A stretch of 64,000 bases of DNA from Topomyia yanbarensis. Taxonomy: Eukaryota > Arthropoda > Insecta > Diptera > Culicidae. The notes below the pieces were generated by a model. The model saw only the letters and a list, made by a program, of their open reading frames with translations, did no database searches and had not been told where the DNA came from. Below are positions 12,480 to 24,272 of the stretch, piece by piece. The DNA lies in contig NC_080671.1 in assembly GCF_030247195.1 (NCBI RefSeq), forward strand, positions 29,691,543 to 29,755,542, given 5' to 3'. Each line of letters begins with the position of its first letter. Positions within the stretch are counted from its first letter, which is position 1. Position numbers and translations under genes: made by a program.

Positions 12480-13870
12480 GCCTTTGTCATATAAAAGCTA
12501 AGCAGTTAGGGGAGAGAGGGTAACAATGAAACACATTTTTTCTACAATTTAATTTTGATGATAATACATGTTATTTGTGTAATCAAAAGTGATACATAGT
12601 GCCACTATGTTGTTAACTAATACATATATTTTTTCCAGCTGGTAAAATTCACGGGAAATAACATTTTTTGGATAATAAACAGTTGGTGGTAAAATGTATC
12701 AGTGTGCCCCATGGGTAGGAACTATGAAACACGATGTCGTCTATAGTGAAATATTCTACTTATAAATTTTGTTCTTTTGTTTTGACGAAGAATGATCCTA
12801 ACGCTTTGAATTAAAGTTATATTGAGGCGAAAATCGTTTGTTTACGAAAGAATCCACTATATCATCGCGTAACATCGAACCACCATATATGCATATTAGC
12901 TGCAATCCTGAAATAAGAGACAATTTCTACAAAATTTGGCCAAATTTACTAATTTTGCACTATATGAGTAGTATTTAGTGTGGAAAATCGGAACCCATTG
13001 ACATTTTGAGACAGACCACAAAAACAAACAAAAATCACTGTTCCCCATACGCCATCGTTTCACAGTTACCCAATGGGTCTATTCATGAAAATTGTGAAAT
13101 CACACAGAACCATGAGTAGTTACCAAAAAACTTTGTTCGCGGCAAATGTTGAGCATAAAATTTGCAATAAATAGCAATAGACTAAACATTTATTCAATGA
13201 ATGGTAATTCATAAAGATGGAATAATGTTTATCATTGCAAATTTACTCTGGCTATCACAAAACAAACAAATATCCATTAAAAGAGATAGAGTTATCAGAT
13301 CTCTTCCAAAATATAGCAACACGTGTAAAGAATTAGAAATTGTGAAATATGAGGGAATTAGACGATTCCGATCATGCATTGTGATTTTATTGCGAATGTT
13401 TCATAGTTCCTGCTGATCCACTGTTACCCTCTCTCCCCTACTCTGAAAACCGACTTCTTAACTGAAACTCGCAGGGCTGATTCTCATGTATCATTCGATT
13501 CAGTTCGTCGAGATCAGAAAATGTTTGCGTGTCAAATGATATCACTCACTGGCTGGGCCAATTTAAAAAAAAATATACTCAAATGAAGGTGTAATACCAC
13601 CATAGGCTGCAATTGAATTCTATTTAGAATAAAGTTCTGGTTCTGGCGTTTCGGGTTGAAGAGTGTGGTCACACATAAAATTCTCATATAAACCGGTAAT
13701 ACCTTGACAAAGTTTCTGAAATTAAATACACATATTTTTCTCCGTAGACTCGATTTTCAAAAACTTAGTCTCAAATGAAAGGTATAGTACATTTCCTAAC
13801 TAATGTCACATTTCATTTGGATCGCAGTTATGGTTCCAGAGTTATCAGTTAAAGAATGCGATTAGTTTGT
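12480..13870 (+). mobile_element. GCCTTTCT-type mosquito repeat, copy C, split by a MITE
   Basis: It starts GCCTTTGTCATATAAA, matching the heads of the copies at 53090 and 54287, and continues after the MITE at 12509-13438 with GAAAACCGACTTC and CATTCGATTCAGTTCGTCGA. Downstream are two decayed copies of the internal unit (CAAATGAA... GGTTGAAGAGTGTGGTCACAC). Removing the MITE and one TA joins the two parts into the same order seen in the uninterrupted copies. Protein coding is absent. The 3' boundary is not clear. Confidence 0.65.
12509..13438. mobile_element. TA-flanked MITE, family TAGGGGAGAG, copy 1
   Basis: A 930-bp element with terminal inverted repeats GGGGAGAGAGGGTAACA and its complement, flanked by TA at 12507-12508 and 13439-13440. 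The next subterminal words AATGAAACA on the left and TGTTTCATAGTTCC on the right are also inverted. No transposase. The second copy is at 44820-45748. It sits in a GCCTTTCT-type repeat whose intact relatives serve as the empty site. Confidence 0.85.
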
Positions 13871-14510
13871 TCACAAAATTAACTTGTTTGTGATTAAAGA
13901 GCTTACATACATATGAGTTTGCTGATATTAAATGTAGATATAGGTCTTTAATTTAACTTTTCTATTTGCTGAAGCACAAAATCTAAATCTTGACTATAAT
14001 CTGATAGCACTTGAACCCATTTCTTGAACGATTTGCTATTGTTAAGAGATAGATCTGGTTCGTAAAATCGGGTTTGTATATCAACAGGGTATTTATAAAT
14101 ATGGGTCAACGCTGTACTTGTATATCCTGTAGGACTAATTTAGACGTTGAAAGCTTATCTCTTTACTTTCTAATGGAAAAGATTGGGTAAAAGAGAAAGA
14201 CTCAGATGTCTAATTGTGATTTAAACCAAGTTTTTATTTACATTTTTACATTTTGTAAACATATCAAAGAACCGCGGACTACAGCTACGAACCGTATGAA
14301 ATATACGAATTAAATAAAAAAACAAACACGAATCTTCAAAATTACTCGAATTTATAAATATAGTCACCACAACTTATTTCAAATCGTACATGGTGAATGG
14401 AATAAAAAAATATAAATGTTGCTGTGGTTTGACCATAAGATGGGGTTTGGAATTTAATACTACACTATTTTTTTCAGCAGCAAAAGAATATAATCTTCTT
14501 GTGCTCGTCA
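13871..14510. other. Unassigned AT-rich DNA
   Basis: No gene, RNA or repeat boundary recognised. Part of it may be the decayed tail of the GCCTTTCT-type repeat to the left. Confidence 0.4.
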
Positions 14511-14512
14511 TA

Positions 14513-14643
14513 CAGTGAAAACCCGTTCTTATCAGCCCCCAATTTGGTCAGTTTTTCGATCCGATTTCGTCAGCCACCCAGTGTTATGAGGCTACATCTA
14601 CGGAAAATACACCAAAAGGGCTGATAGAGCCGGGTTTTTGCTG
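14513..14643. mobile_element. Small palindromic TA-flanked MITE
   Basis: About 130 bp with inverted termini: CAGTGAAAACCCGTTC and then ATCAGCCC on the left, GGGCTGATAGAGCCGGGTTT on the right. TA lies on both sides (14511-14512, 14644-14645). CAG termini and TA duplication fit a Tc1/mariner or pogo-mobilised MITE. No coding. Confidence 0.7.
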
Positions 14644-14677
14644 TATTATAATTGTGAATATAATTGTGAATGCCCTA

Positions 14678-15779
14678 TTTTTTTATTTCGTTTATTTGAC
14701 ACGGCTCATAGCGGTAGCTTAACGGAGCCGTGGATCTTTCATGTAATAATAATATGTAAGAAGAAAAATAAACGCAAATATTATTGATTATTCGTTGGAT
14801 CTCGTGCGCGCAACTTTTTACTGCGAGCGGAGACCTTCTTTCGCGGTTCGCTTGCTGCATCATGGGGATCATTTTATTCTCTCCTGTCCTTCGCATCAAG
14901 GTCATCATCGTTAAAAGTTCTTGGTGCTCGCGATCAGGTGTTCTTTCCTGATTCTTACGCTTACGGTGACCAATGTAAATCCGTCGTCATTGTTATTATT
15001 TTCTTCATCGATGTTGCTTACAGTAGTTTTTGAGGTACTGGATGCTGCTTTTGCTGTTGTCAATATGGACTGAACAGCTGCCACAAATTTGGAAACCGTT
15101 TGTAGTTCAGGTATTGGTATTGAAAACTCTTTTTTGGTTGGTTTGCCATGGATGCATTCTCCTCTGTAGCTTCGGCGCAAGATTTTCCGTGGTGCGCTGT
15201 CTGATTACAATACTTGCATGTTGGAGTTTGCCCCTCATCGGTGCATAACGTAGTTTGGTTAATAGTAGCATCGTGGGTTTTGAGTTTAATAGTCAAGTGG
15301 GAGGGGATAGGTCTTTCGATCCTCATCCTCACGACAAGAACACCGTTAGGTGTACCTGGGAAGACATTTCTCTCCGTATCACGTGTAACACGTGTAACGA
15401 ATTCTACTTCTCCGTATTGCGACATGTATTTTGCAATTAGATCAGGAGGGGTACGGGGTGATAGGTCATGTAGCTTTACATTAACGTAGTCTTTTTCTAT
15501 ATACACGGGAATCTTAATTCCAACTTTATCACTTTCAGCCACGTGCTTCAAGTTGTTCTGCAAAACGAAACGTTCGGCTTGGACTAACGTGTTGAATGAT
15601 ACGAGTACTACATTGCGAAGATGATGATACTGAAGATACATAACCTCCTCAAGCCTAAGCTGCATCTTCACCTTCAGCAGGTATTCCACTCCACGTCAAC
15701 TTAATCGTATTGAACAGAATTTTAAGTCAACGGCCGCTGTGTTGGGTCGGAGCAGAGTTTTTTCGTCAACTTTACTCAT
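14678..15779 (-). pseudogene. ORF1-only retroposon, decayed copy (Gag-like protein with CCHC knuckle)
   Basis: This is a relative of the intact element at 42551-43748. On the minus strand it starts with ATG at 15779 (MSKVDEK) and has an in-frame TGA about 27 codons in. It then reads a long frame (15689-15060) with an RRM-like segment (VKLHDLSPRTPPDLIAKYM) and a zinc knuckle, C-X2-C-X4-H-X4-C (CKYCNQTAHHGKSC). Frame changes follow near 15100 and 14900; the third piece ends with the basic tail RERRSPLAVKSCAHEIQR, aligning with the C-terminus of the intact copy. The 3' part (TGAGCCGTGTCAAATAAACG-like) and a short A-tail (T-run at 14678-14684) directly follow, with no room for an ORF2. No target duplication was found. 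Confidence 0.85.
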
Positions 15780-16500
15780 GATGGCAAGAATAAATTAAAT
15801 ATTTCCTTTGTTCTCGAGACAATACACATTTGCATACATTCTCCTTTCTCATACGACGCTGCTGTCGTTTGCTACTGCAGGACGCCCAGCGCTGTACGAC
15901 AGCCTGTGTGCAAAGCAGTAACATGACAAATAAATACTGCCCCTAGTACAGCCACGAGCGGTGCAGCTTCTCTTTACTTATTTTGCACTTTTAATATTTT
16001 TATTCTATTTAATATTTATAATGCCAAACAACGACAATGAATGCGGTTCATTTACGTCACGATCAGCATCAACGCTTTCGTGTGCGGCCCGTCTCTCTTT
16101 GAATGTGCAGAGAAGAGTGTACAAAACGAGAGGGCACACTTTACTGCGCCGCACTCTCACCGAGCAATCGGAGTACAGCAGCAAAACAATAATGTATTTA
16201 CTGCTGTACGGAAAAGTGTACTCGGTTTGGCTACCGTTCTGGCAGGTGTAGTATTGTAACCTTCGACAAGGTGCCACCTTAAAGCAATGACTGGGTGTCA
16301 GTATTGCTGTAAATGTTTTTTAAAAAAATTCGTTAAATGTAAAATACACGCAAGAAAAAGATATTTTTATATAAAGATAATGGTACAATCAAATTAATTA
16401 CGAGTCCAAACAATAAATTGAACATGTTGCATTCCATTTCAGTTAAATACTCGTGAATATGTGGGTCGTCACAACGTCGGTTTTGAAAAAAAAAAACAAC
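15780..16500. other. Unassigned DNA
   Basis: It may include the 5' UTR of the decayed retroposon to the left. Otherwise overlapping short frames only, none recognisable. GCTGCTG- and CAGCAG-type words recur near 15855-15890 and 16190 without a clear period. Confidence 0.4.
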
Positions 16501-16646
16501 TATTCAAAACTCAGACTGAATGGTACGCCTGATGATCGGGCGGGAAGATGATCGCGTGTTCTGCCGAGCCACCGTTTTTAGCCGAATGAAGGCTATACCT
16601 TTGCGCCAGCACCCGAAGCGAAACCGCCCGAGTGAATCCCTCTGGC

Positions 16647-17325
16647 TATATAAGCTCCTGTACCACATGGTTGGGCTCTCTTATTTTCTGACTCCGTGAA
16701 AGCCACACAGTGATTTTTATCAACAGTTATTCGACAGTTTTTATAAAAATAAAATTATCTTATATTCGTGTCGGGAAGCCGTTACCATTCCCGGAACTTT
16801 GTAAATCGGCACAGTAATTCGCCATAAGTTTGAAGTGTAAAATTTTACACCACCTTTTGAGTGCATAAGTGACTCTCGATGCTGGAAAATCGGGACCTCT
16901 CGTCAGCCACATTTAAGGCCAGATTCTTCCGCAGAAAAGTGGCAGTGGCTCAGAAGTGTCGAACGGTCGTCCGTCAACATACGACCGCGCTGATCCGAGT
17001 GAAACCAACGGAAGGCCGGAGAAAGTTCTCGGCGGAAGAGCTGGGGCCCAGCCAAGCGGTAAGACAGCGACGAAAACCGGTGGCCATCGGCCGGCGGAAC
17101 ACGCGGACAGCAGCAGCACGTGGAAGCAGCCATCATCGACGAATTAACGCTGTGTCCAGTAAGTTGAATAAAAGTTTTTTCCTCATTTCTCGTTTTTTCA
17201 ATAAAAATTAGTTTCATTTAAATTAAATTGGTTATTGGACTTTTCTGTTTTACACATTTCTTGCGTGCGCCTTTGAAATTGTTTTCAGGTTGAGACCAAA
17301 TCGTGGTTAGAGTGTTCAGGTGAGT
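16647..17325 (+). promoter_or_regulatory. Candidate TATA promoter with splice-like signals downstream
   Basis: A TATATAAG box at 16647-16654 would place a start near 16678. The next 480 bp are GC-rich with no credible long reading frame. A CCA/GTAAGT donor-like site lies at 17158, a pyrimidine-rich stretch ending TTTTCAG at 17288, and a second donor CAG/GTGAGT at 17321, so a spliced non-coding or 5' UTR transcript is conceivable. AATAAA motifs lie at 17168 and 17202. It could equally be part of a degraded LTR: GGTGCCAGAACACGG near 17609 resembles a primer-binding region. All of this is motif-level evidence. Confidence 0.3.
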
Positions 17326-20300
17326 TTTTCCTAACGCGGTTCCCGACCCTGTGAAGCTATAGAGGGTCTTGTACTGGGCTAACCGGCCATTAGTTACAGT
17401 AGTGATGTGTCGCTGTAGCGGACTGTACGACTTGTGCGAATGTAAATGAACCGGAAAATATGTAGTTTACCGCTACCGTTCGCGTCCCTGGTTGTCGGAT
17501 AGTAGGCGAGGTCTCTTTCGAGACAGTTCTGATTTTTCTGTCAGTTCTTTTTTTCTATGCAACATTTTGCTGCATTTTATTTGTTGGACTACTTCCGACG
17601 AATTCTCGGTGCCAGAACACGGAGTGCTATACGGTGGTTAGCTAGTTCAGCGTTCCCGGAACGATTTTGGCGTCATTGTGCTGCTCGCTGAGAAGCAAGC
17701 TTCTACGTGCGGATGTGAAGTTCGAGCGAAACCTTCGCCCGGCCCGCCACCGCTGGTTTTTTTTCGGAGCAGAGTCAAAAATATTCAAATTCATTGAATG
17801 AAAATTGATCATATTCAGCCACATTCATTTTCAATATTCAGTGACGCAGCTGAAAACGTCAAACGGACAAACCGCCCATTCATCCATGCACATTTTCATT
17901 CGTCTCCGATTATTACACGAAGCGACCGTGCAGCAACGAATCAAACGCATCAAAGTAGGCCCTGGCACAATGTATGCGATGTTGATTGTTGTTTCATATG
18001 CTTTACCGGTATTTGAAAACATTTTCCTTGATAATTAGTGAAATGAATATATTGTACGATATTCAACTGAATGAATAACATGGATATTTGAATGAATATT
18101 TTTTCTATTCACCGCGAGTCGCATCAGGTTCATTTTCAGCCGTCAAAATAGAGCTTCGATTATTTGTAACTCTGGTTCGGAGGTGATTTCAGCGGTAATT
18201 GTACACAAGACTATGAAGGCATTTGAGCGGATTCGACGTGATGGTGAATGGTACAGATGGTTCGCTTAATCGGTCATCCTACAATGAGAGGTACAAAGTT
18301 AAGCCTCTTAAGACTGATGTCGTCGGTTTGTTTCCATTACAATATCTACAGTATATTAATTAATTAATTATTGACTTATAATCAATTAATTACTAAAATA
18401 TTATAGTGAAATTAAACATTACCGAGAATTTGTATATTTAGTGGTAGCAGAGGGACAAGTGGTACAAAATATTATTCCGAATACAGATTTTCACTTACAC
18501 TCGTCAATATTGATCCGCCACCGATAGACCAGCTGTGGCTGCAATATACATCGCGGCTAGTGGAGTAACGCTAGCAAGTTCCAGCAGCAAAACTTACCCT
18601 TTGCCAACGTCCGTATATATTGTGTTGTCTTCATCATCGGCATCAGAAGCGAAACATCAACCAGCAATCTACGCTGACATAGCCACAACGCAGTGTGATG
18701 TATTTGCAATTACCGGCGAGATCGTTCTGACTATATTATTTTCTACTTTCAAATTGTTATGTCATTTTTTCTATAGCGCTAGGTGATTTTATTCCTTCTA
18801 AGTATTTCGTTACAATTTATTTTCACTATCTGAAGTATATCTATAAGATTCGTTATATGCATATATTTTTCAATATTTGGGCAGGGAGAGTATGAACTGT
18901 GTCATGGATTGGGGTATGTGGATCGCCTGTCTCTAGATAATAATATCTGCACTTACTTCTGAATTCTTCGGAATTATGTAGCTATAGTTAATATTCTTAT
19001 CTGACACGGCACGGTAAGTTTGAGAGCGAGTAAAGGGGCCTTAAACCAGGCAAGGAGTAAATACCTCTGTCCCATCCCAAAGGACCAAAGGAGTGACATT
19101 AACTTTCTTAGTCAAGTCACTCCCAACGATTTATTGTATCCCCTTCAAACTGAAACGGTCGGTACAGTTGTCCTCGTTTCTTCCTCCTTTAAGATTCAAA
19201 ACAATTCGTTAATTAAATTATTCATTGAATGAATGATTTAATTGCCGTCTAATTTTGAAACATTTCCAAATCGAACTCTGCACAGTAGGCCTGGCCGCTT
19301 TAATATTTGCGACATATGAAAATATGCTTCAAGTATTAATATTGACAAGAAAAACAATACAGAATTACTGTAGTGTTTTCCAGGATGCTTTTCAATACTG
19401 GTTGTGTAAGGGTTAGAATAGAAGAAGAATAGAACCGTTCGCATCCCTGGTTGTCGGTGGTTGAAGTCTTTCTAAAATCATGCAGTGCTGGCGACTCGTG
19501 GTTGTAGATTTTTTATTTTGAAATCAAACTTTTTTTGAAATAAAGTGAGACTAATTTAGTGTACTATGGTAATTTTCCAATTGTTGATCTGTTTCCCCAC
19601 TGATAAACATAGGTTCCGTTCGGTGGTACATCCGTCGTTGTCGGTGTGTGAATCCGAAAACCTAAGTTCGTCGGAAATCCAAATGCTTCCCCAAGACCTT
19701 ATTATTCGAGAATTCTTATGAAAATTTTGACGTAGTGTTCCAAGGGCTCGATCAGGAATCAGAATATATTGGCTCAAATGGCACGTTCCCCGTACATAGT
19801 CGGGGCTCGATACACGGGTTCGAACGTTTATAACCTTTACTGTACGAAATGGAATTGATCAGTTGTTGCACAATATACAGGAAAACATGCTTTCAAAAAA
19901 GGAAAAAAAAACTGAAAATTCATAGTCTACCTGTTACAGAACCTTCAACAAGAAGCACCATCCGAAAACAAGATTTATGGAAATTTCTGTTATAGAACGT
20001 GGTGCACCAACAGCTGACATAATGAAATGCTCAGGTATCCATTACGGTAGTAGCGAACAGTGGCAACTTGTCATACGAAGTTGTGACAAAAGTATAAAAA
20101 ATGGCTTTAAACTGGATTTTTAACACATTTTGGTCACTGAATCCATTATAGATAACAGATTTGAATGTGTCCTTATTGGTTATGTAAACACATTTGAAAG
20201 CGGTGGGTGCTAAGGGGTTAATGTACACGTCAATAGTAGTGGCCAATTAAATCTGATAGCAGAAGTGGTTTCTAGAATTATTAAGAATCATTAGTTTTTC

Positions 20301-20934
20301 ACCAATATGAAGTTGTGTAGGTAATTGATTTGTTAGAAGAGGAATTAGCTACAGTGTGTCTCTATTTTGGTGCTAAAATGCGCAAGATGAAGCCTTGAAA
20401 CTACACTAAATTCCGAGTCAGATGCATAATAACTGATCCATGGGAGGCCATCTCAAAATTTGTAAGGCGTATAAATATAAATTACTGATATTACATTCAA
20501 TTTCTTAATAGTGTTACAGACGTAAATGATTTCTTCTCAGCTCGAACGTGAAATATCGCCATTTAAAGTTCGAAGGTATTAATAATTCGTGTGAATTGAA
20601 TTGAACCAAAATCCTTGCTTCAACGACATGTTGAAAATGGTTTTTTCATCCGATTTTCGTAACATATTGGGATAATTTCATTCGATCACACAGAAAAATA
20701 TAATAAATATTAGCAAAAGAATACATGACGTCGATTTTTGGGATTTTCTCGCACGTCATGTGACTATATATCCTTCTGAACAGTGTAGGATTTTCGTTTC
20801 AGCTAACAAATATTTGTACTGTACTTCAAAATAATACCGATACTTAAGAGTACCTTACGCCTAGTCGATAAAATTATTTTGTCGCGTAAGCAACACCCAT
20901 ATTCGATTCTTTGCTAAACAGGCCTCTGCTTTTC
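17326..20934. other. Unassigned DNA, possibly degraded retroelement
   Basis: No protein recognised. The words CGTTCGCRTCCCTGGTTGTCGG occur twice in the same orientation, near 17477 and 19435, which suggests a dispersed or duplicated repeat about 2 kb apart. AT-rich TTAATTAATTAATTA lies near 18358. Open frames at 18535-18786 (+), 19020-19232 (+) and 19556-19777 (-) match nothing I know. Confidence 0.4.
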
Positions 20935-21057
20935 GATTTTTAATTCGAATCATCATTCATTATCATCATCTACCCCGAAGTCGAAGACCTCTTGCAGGTT
21001 CTCTGCTGAGTATAACATTAACTGGTCTCTTTTCTCGCATTCGAACTACATGTCCAG

Positions 21058-23443
21058 TAGACTGGTTCAATTTTTGACTTTTAGCTCCACCAGGCTTTAC
21101 TGACTCCTTTTATGACCCTTAGTAATTGTGCAAATTTTGGTACCGATCGGTTGTGTCTACGGACCCTCCAAAAATTCCAAAGTTTATATGGAAATTAGTA
21201 AGAAAAATCTGTGAAAATTAAAAATAAATTCGTTATACAAGTGGAAACTAGGCTTACCACCCACCGCTCCCGTATGGTGGATGCAGCTATTCAAACAGGG
21301 TTGCTATGATTAATAATAACCCAACAAACATTTCGTGGTTTTATAGACGTTTTAACAGTTGCTTTATTCAGCTCTAGCTGAACATTGGAAGTATACGTGT
21401 ACTCATATATCGTTTATTCCACCCTTAAACATCCGGGATTTGGAGAATTTATTCAGCTTGTCTGATTAAGACACATGAAAGAACAATTCTTCAGCACGTA
21501 TACAGCCTGAAGAAAACCACAGTTCAGCTTTATCAATAAACCTTTTCGTTACCGCTATTCAGCTGAGAGAATTATCATAGGAAAATTGTTAAAAAAGACA
21601 TTTATTTCAAGTTACACACGCCATCAATCTCTTTGGAAGCCATATTCTTTTATTAGTGCTACGTTTCAGTTGGAGAAAAATTGTATTACCTTGTTGGATA
21701 TGATATCACGTACCTGGATCCGAACCAGCAACCTGTTGAATACTAAGCACTTACCTTACTGTCTGCACCAATCTTGCATACATCGAATGCTTAAGATTTC
21801 ACCGATGTACCGACAAGTCTATGCTGCTGAATAGAGTCTGTACAAAGGCTACAGTAGCCTTCTATAGATTTCAGTGAACCTAGTTGGCTTGGGTTCGAAT
21901 CCCAACCTACGATAATTTTTTTACTTCAATTTTGTTAATTAATAATTTTTAGAACATTCGGGAATTTTAAATTAGATAATTTATTTATTTCAAAAATGAT
22001 GATTGTAGTCATTTTTATTTCCAAGGTGAGGATTTATGGTTGTCACAAAACATTTAGATAAGTAAAATGGGTGTTATATGAAAGTGGTGGTAACGAAATG
22101 ATGGATTGAAGTCGTTTAAGGTGGCCATCTCCTCAATTTATTTACCACTCCCTGCCAAATGATTTTCTTTCCATTGTGATTTTTTGGGTAAGCGGAAGTC
22201 GCTGTTCGAATTCAATAGTTTATTTATTTATATCCATTAAGTTCGCCAGCGTGAATAATCATTTCATTGTACCTTTGTTTGCAAGTCGATGGATAGAAAA
22301 AAATCATGGTAACAATGCTGGTGTCAAAACATTTATAGCAACGTTGGAAAAAAAGTTTCTCTTTTGTTCAATATGAGAATATTCATTTTTCACAAGTAAA
22401 CAGACCGTTTCGAATTAAAAGGTAAATTTACATAAACGAGGGCGCGTGTGATTTGGTAAGCTTGTACATCGAAAAACTGTAAATCGTGTATTTCCCGTGG
22501 TGAATACTCAGTAGATATAAAAAAAACTAAATAAACTTTCTTTATTCATTTATTGATCTATTGCTCCTTAACTGTAATATATGCAAAACATCTCAATTGG
22601 AATGTACCGAAATAATAAAAAAAAAATCCTTCACTTAATAGTAAAAAAAAATATTGTGTGTGTATTGGGACTCGAACCCAGGTCGGTTGCCATTCCTCAT
22701 GATTTGCTAATCGCGCCAATTTTTGTAGTAGTTACAATTACCTTTGTTAAACACATAATTCAGCTAAAAGTCAAAGGTGGTATAACAGTAAATGTAAAGG
22801 TAGAAACAACCTTTTGAAGACATGTAGTGCAGCTTAATGATTAAAGATAGTACTATTGGTAACAGCATCGTTTATTCAACTCGCACTTCAGTCTAATTAC
22901 GATGGTTGAATAAAAGCTTTAATATTGTCGCTATTACATTTATTAGCAGTATAGTTCAGCCTAGTTGGAACTGGCGAATACTGGATTTTAAATAGGCTGA
23001 ATAAACTGTTAATGTTTAAATAGTTCAGCGAAAGTTTTATTCAGCTTACATAACCTTTAATCTGCTTTAAATCAACACGTAGTCTTATAGTTCAGCTCCT
23101 AATGTTTGTTGGGAAAATCCACTTATTTTGAAGTCATGCTGCTTCTTTAGTTAATAACTTTTTCAGCGAATTTTCACAAACTTACAATGTTCCACGAATG
23201 TGTTCAGTAGAAGAATACCTTTAGAAATATATAGTGTTCTCATGAATTGATTGATGAGGTGATTTTTAAGAATTTATTTTCAATTTTAACCGATTTTCCA
23301 TACTAATTTCCATACAATCTTTTAAATTTTTGGAGGGTCCGTAGACACAACCGATCGATACCAAAATTTGCACAATTACTAAGGGCCATAAAAGTAATCA
23401 ATAAAGCCTGGTGGAGCTAAAAGTCAAAAATTGAACCAGTCTA
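21058..23443. mobile_element. TAGACTGG element with perfect 8-bp duplication, nested in the LINE
   Basis: Terminal inverted repeats of roughly 180 bp begin TAGACTGGTTCAATTTTTGA and are seen again inverted at 23260-23443. The block ACGGACCCTCCAAAAATT lies inside both arms. The target duplication ATGTCCAG is perfect (21050-21057 and 23444-23451). An 8-bp duplication suits hAT or P-type transposons; the superfamily is not settled. No transposase. Excluding the nested element at 21320-23113 it is about 590 bp, a MITE. Confidence 0.85.
21320..23113. mobile_element. CCCAACAAACATT-ended element nested in the TAGACTGG element
   Basis: Perfect 13-bp terminal inverted repeats CCCAACAAACATT enclose 1794 bp. 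TTCAGC or its complement is repeated many times near both ends, often as TTTATTCAGC. No reading frame of note. Three B-box-like GGTTCGANTCC motifs occur inside, near 21715 (minus), 21892 (plus) and 22672 (minus), so fragments of tRNA-derived SINEs may be embedded. No target duplication is clear. I do not recognise the superfamily. Confidence 0.65.
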
Positions 23444-24272
23444 ATGTCCAGCCAACTGCAGTCTACTGTGTTATATCAGCCTCCTAATATCACCCAGTAA
23501 ACGAAATGGCGGACAGGCAGGTTAAACTAGATGCTGGCGATCGGTAGGCTATTGAATCGTTGTTCTAGGCTATCCGCCGTAACTTGCCGTTTACTGTAAA
23601 AGTAGTGTGGGCAGCATGTTTGTCTATTTGGTACAGCTAGTGCGCCATTCTCCATTCTCTGCTGTGTCGCCTAGTACTGAACTTAGATTTCTTCTCTTAA
23701 GCAGTCGATAGTTTGCTTCCTTCAGCGTCCATACCTTATTGCAGCACAGAGCAACAGGGAGTATAAGCGATTTTTATAGAACAAGTGAAGCGTGCGCTAC
23801 ACAAACCATAGACAGACTTATTTACATCCGCTACACGGCTTTTTACCTCGCGGCTAACATCGTTATCACAAGTCACTAGTGTTCCAAGATATGTGAATTC
23901 ATCAAAAACCTCGTACTCTACCCCTTCACTTTCCACTGCGGAACCGGTACCGTTCGGACTGCCTTGTTCTCTACCAACTACCGTGTACTTTGTCTTGTCA
24001 GTTCGATTTTTGCAGCCTCCCTTTTAATAGGCTAAACATGGATTTTATACTACTCTATGATCAACGTCACTGATATCGATGTCGTCCGCAAAGCCCAGTA
24101 GCATGCGATATTTCGTGAGGCACATTCGACCTTCGTATTGTGCCATCGAGCGCTGTGTTGAACATTAGATTCGAGAGATTTTGACGCTTGGTTTTGACCC
24201 GAATTAGGTTACTCATTTTTGTCAAAAAACCTTGTTTAAGAAATACCTGTTTCGTTTCACTGCATCGTACAC

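Larger units (their letters stand above)
20935..24264 (-). pseudogene. LINE reverse transcriptase, 3' part, decayed and split by an insertion
   Basis: LINE reverse transcriptases copy their own RNA at a nicked target. On the minus strand the piece at 24264-23456 reads YDAVKRNR, LSNLMFNTALDGTIRR, the catalytic LLGFADDIDI, and VFDEFTYLGTLVTCDNDVSR followed by a YGL-type motif, in the order normal for the palm, thumb and C-terminal part of mosquito non-LTR reverse transcriptases. Several frame changes and stops interrupt it. A DNA element (21058-23443) splits the C-terminal motif; removing it and one 8-bp duplication gives a continuous LAGHVVRMREKRPVNV, which continues to about 20935. The 5' side stops at the hAT-like element at 24273, beyond which I see no further reverse transcriptase. 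Clade not assigned. Confidence 0.8.

Noticed and set aside
22660..22735. A true tRNA gene (minus strand) near a GGTTCGAGTCC motif
   Set aside because: A cloverleaf cannot be completed: acceptor and anticodon stems do not pair; more likely a SINE fragment. The motifs near 21715 and 21892 were rejected for the same reason.
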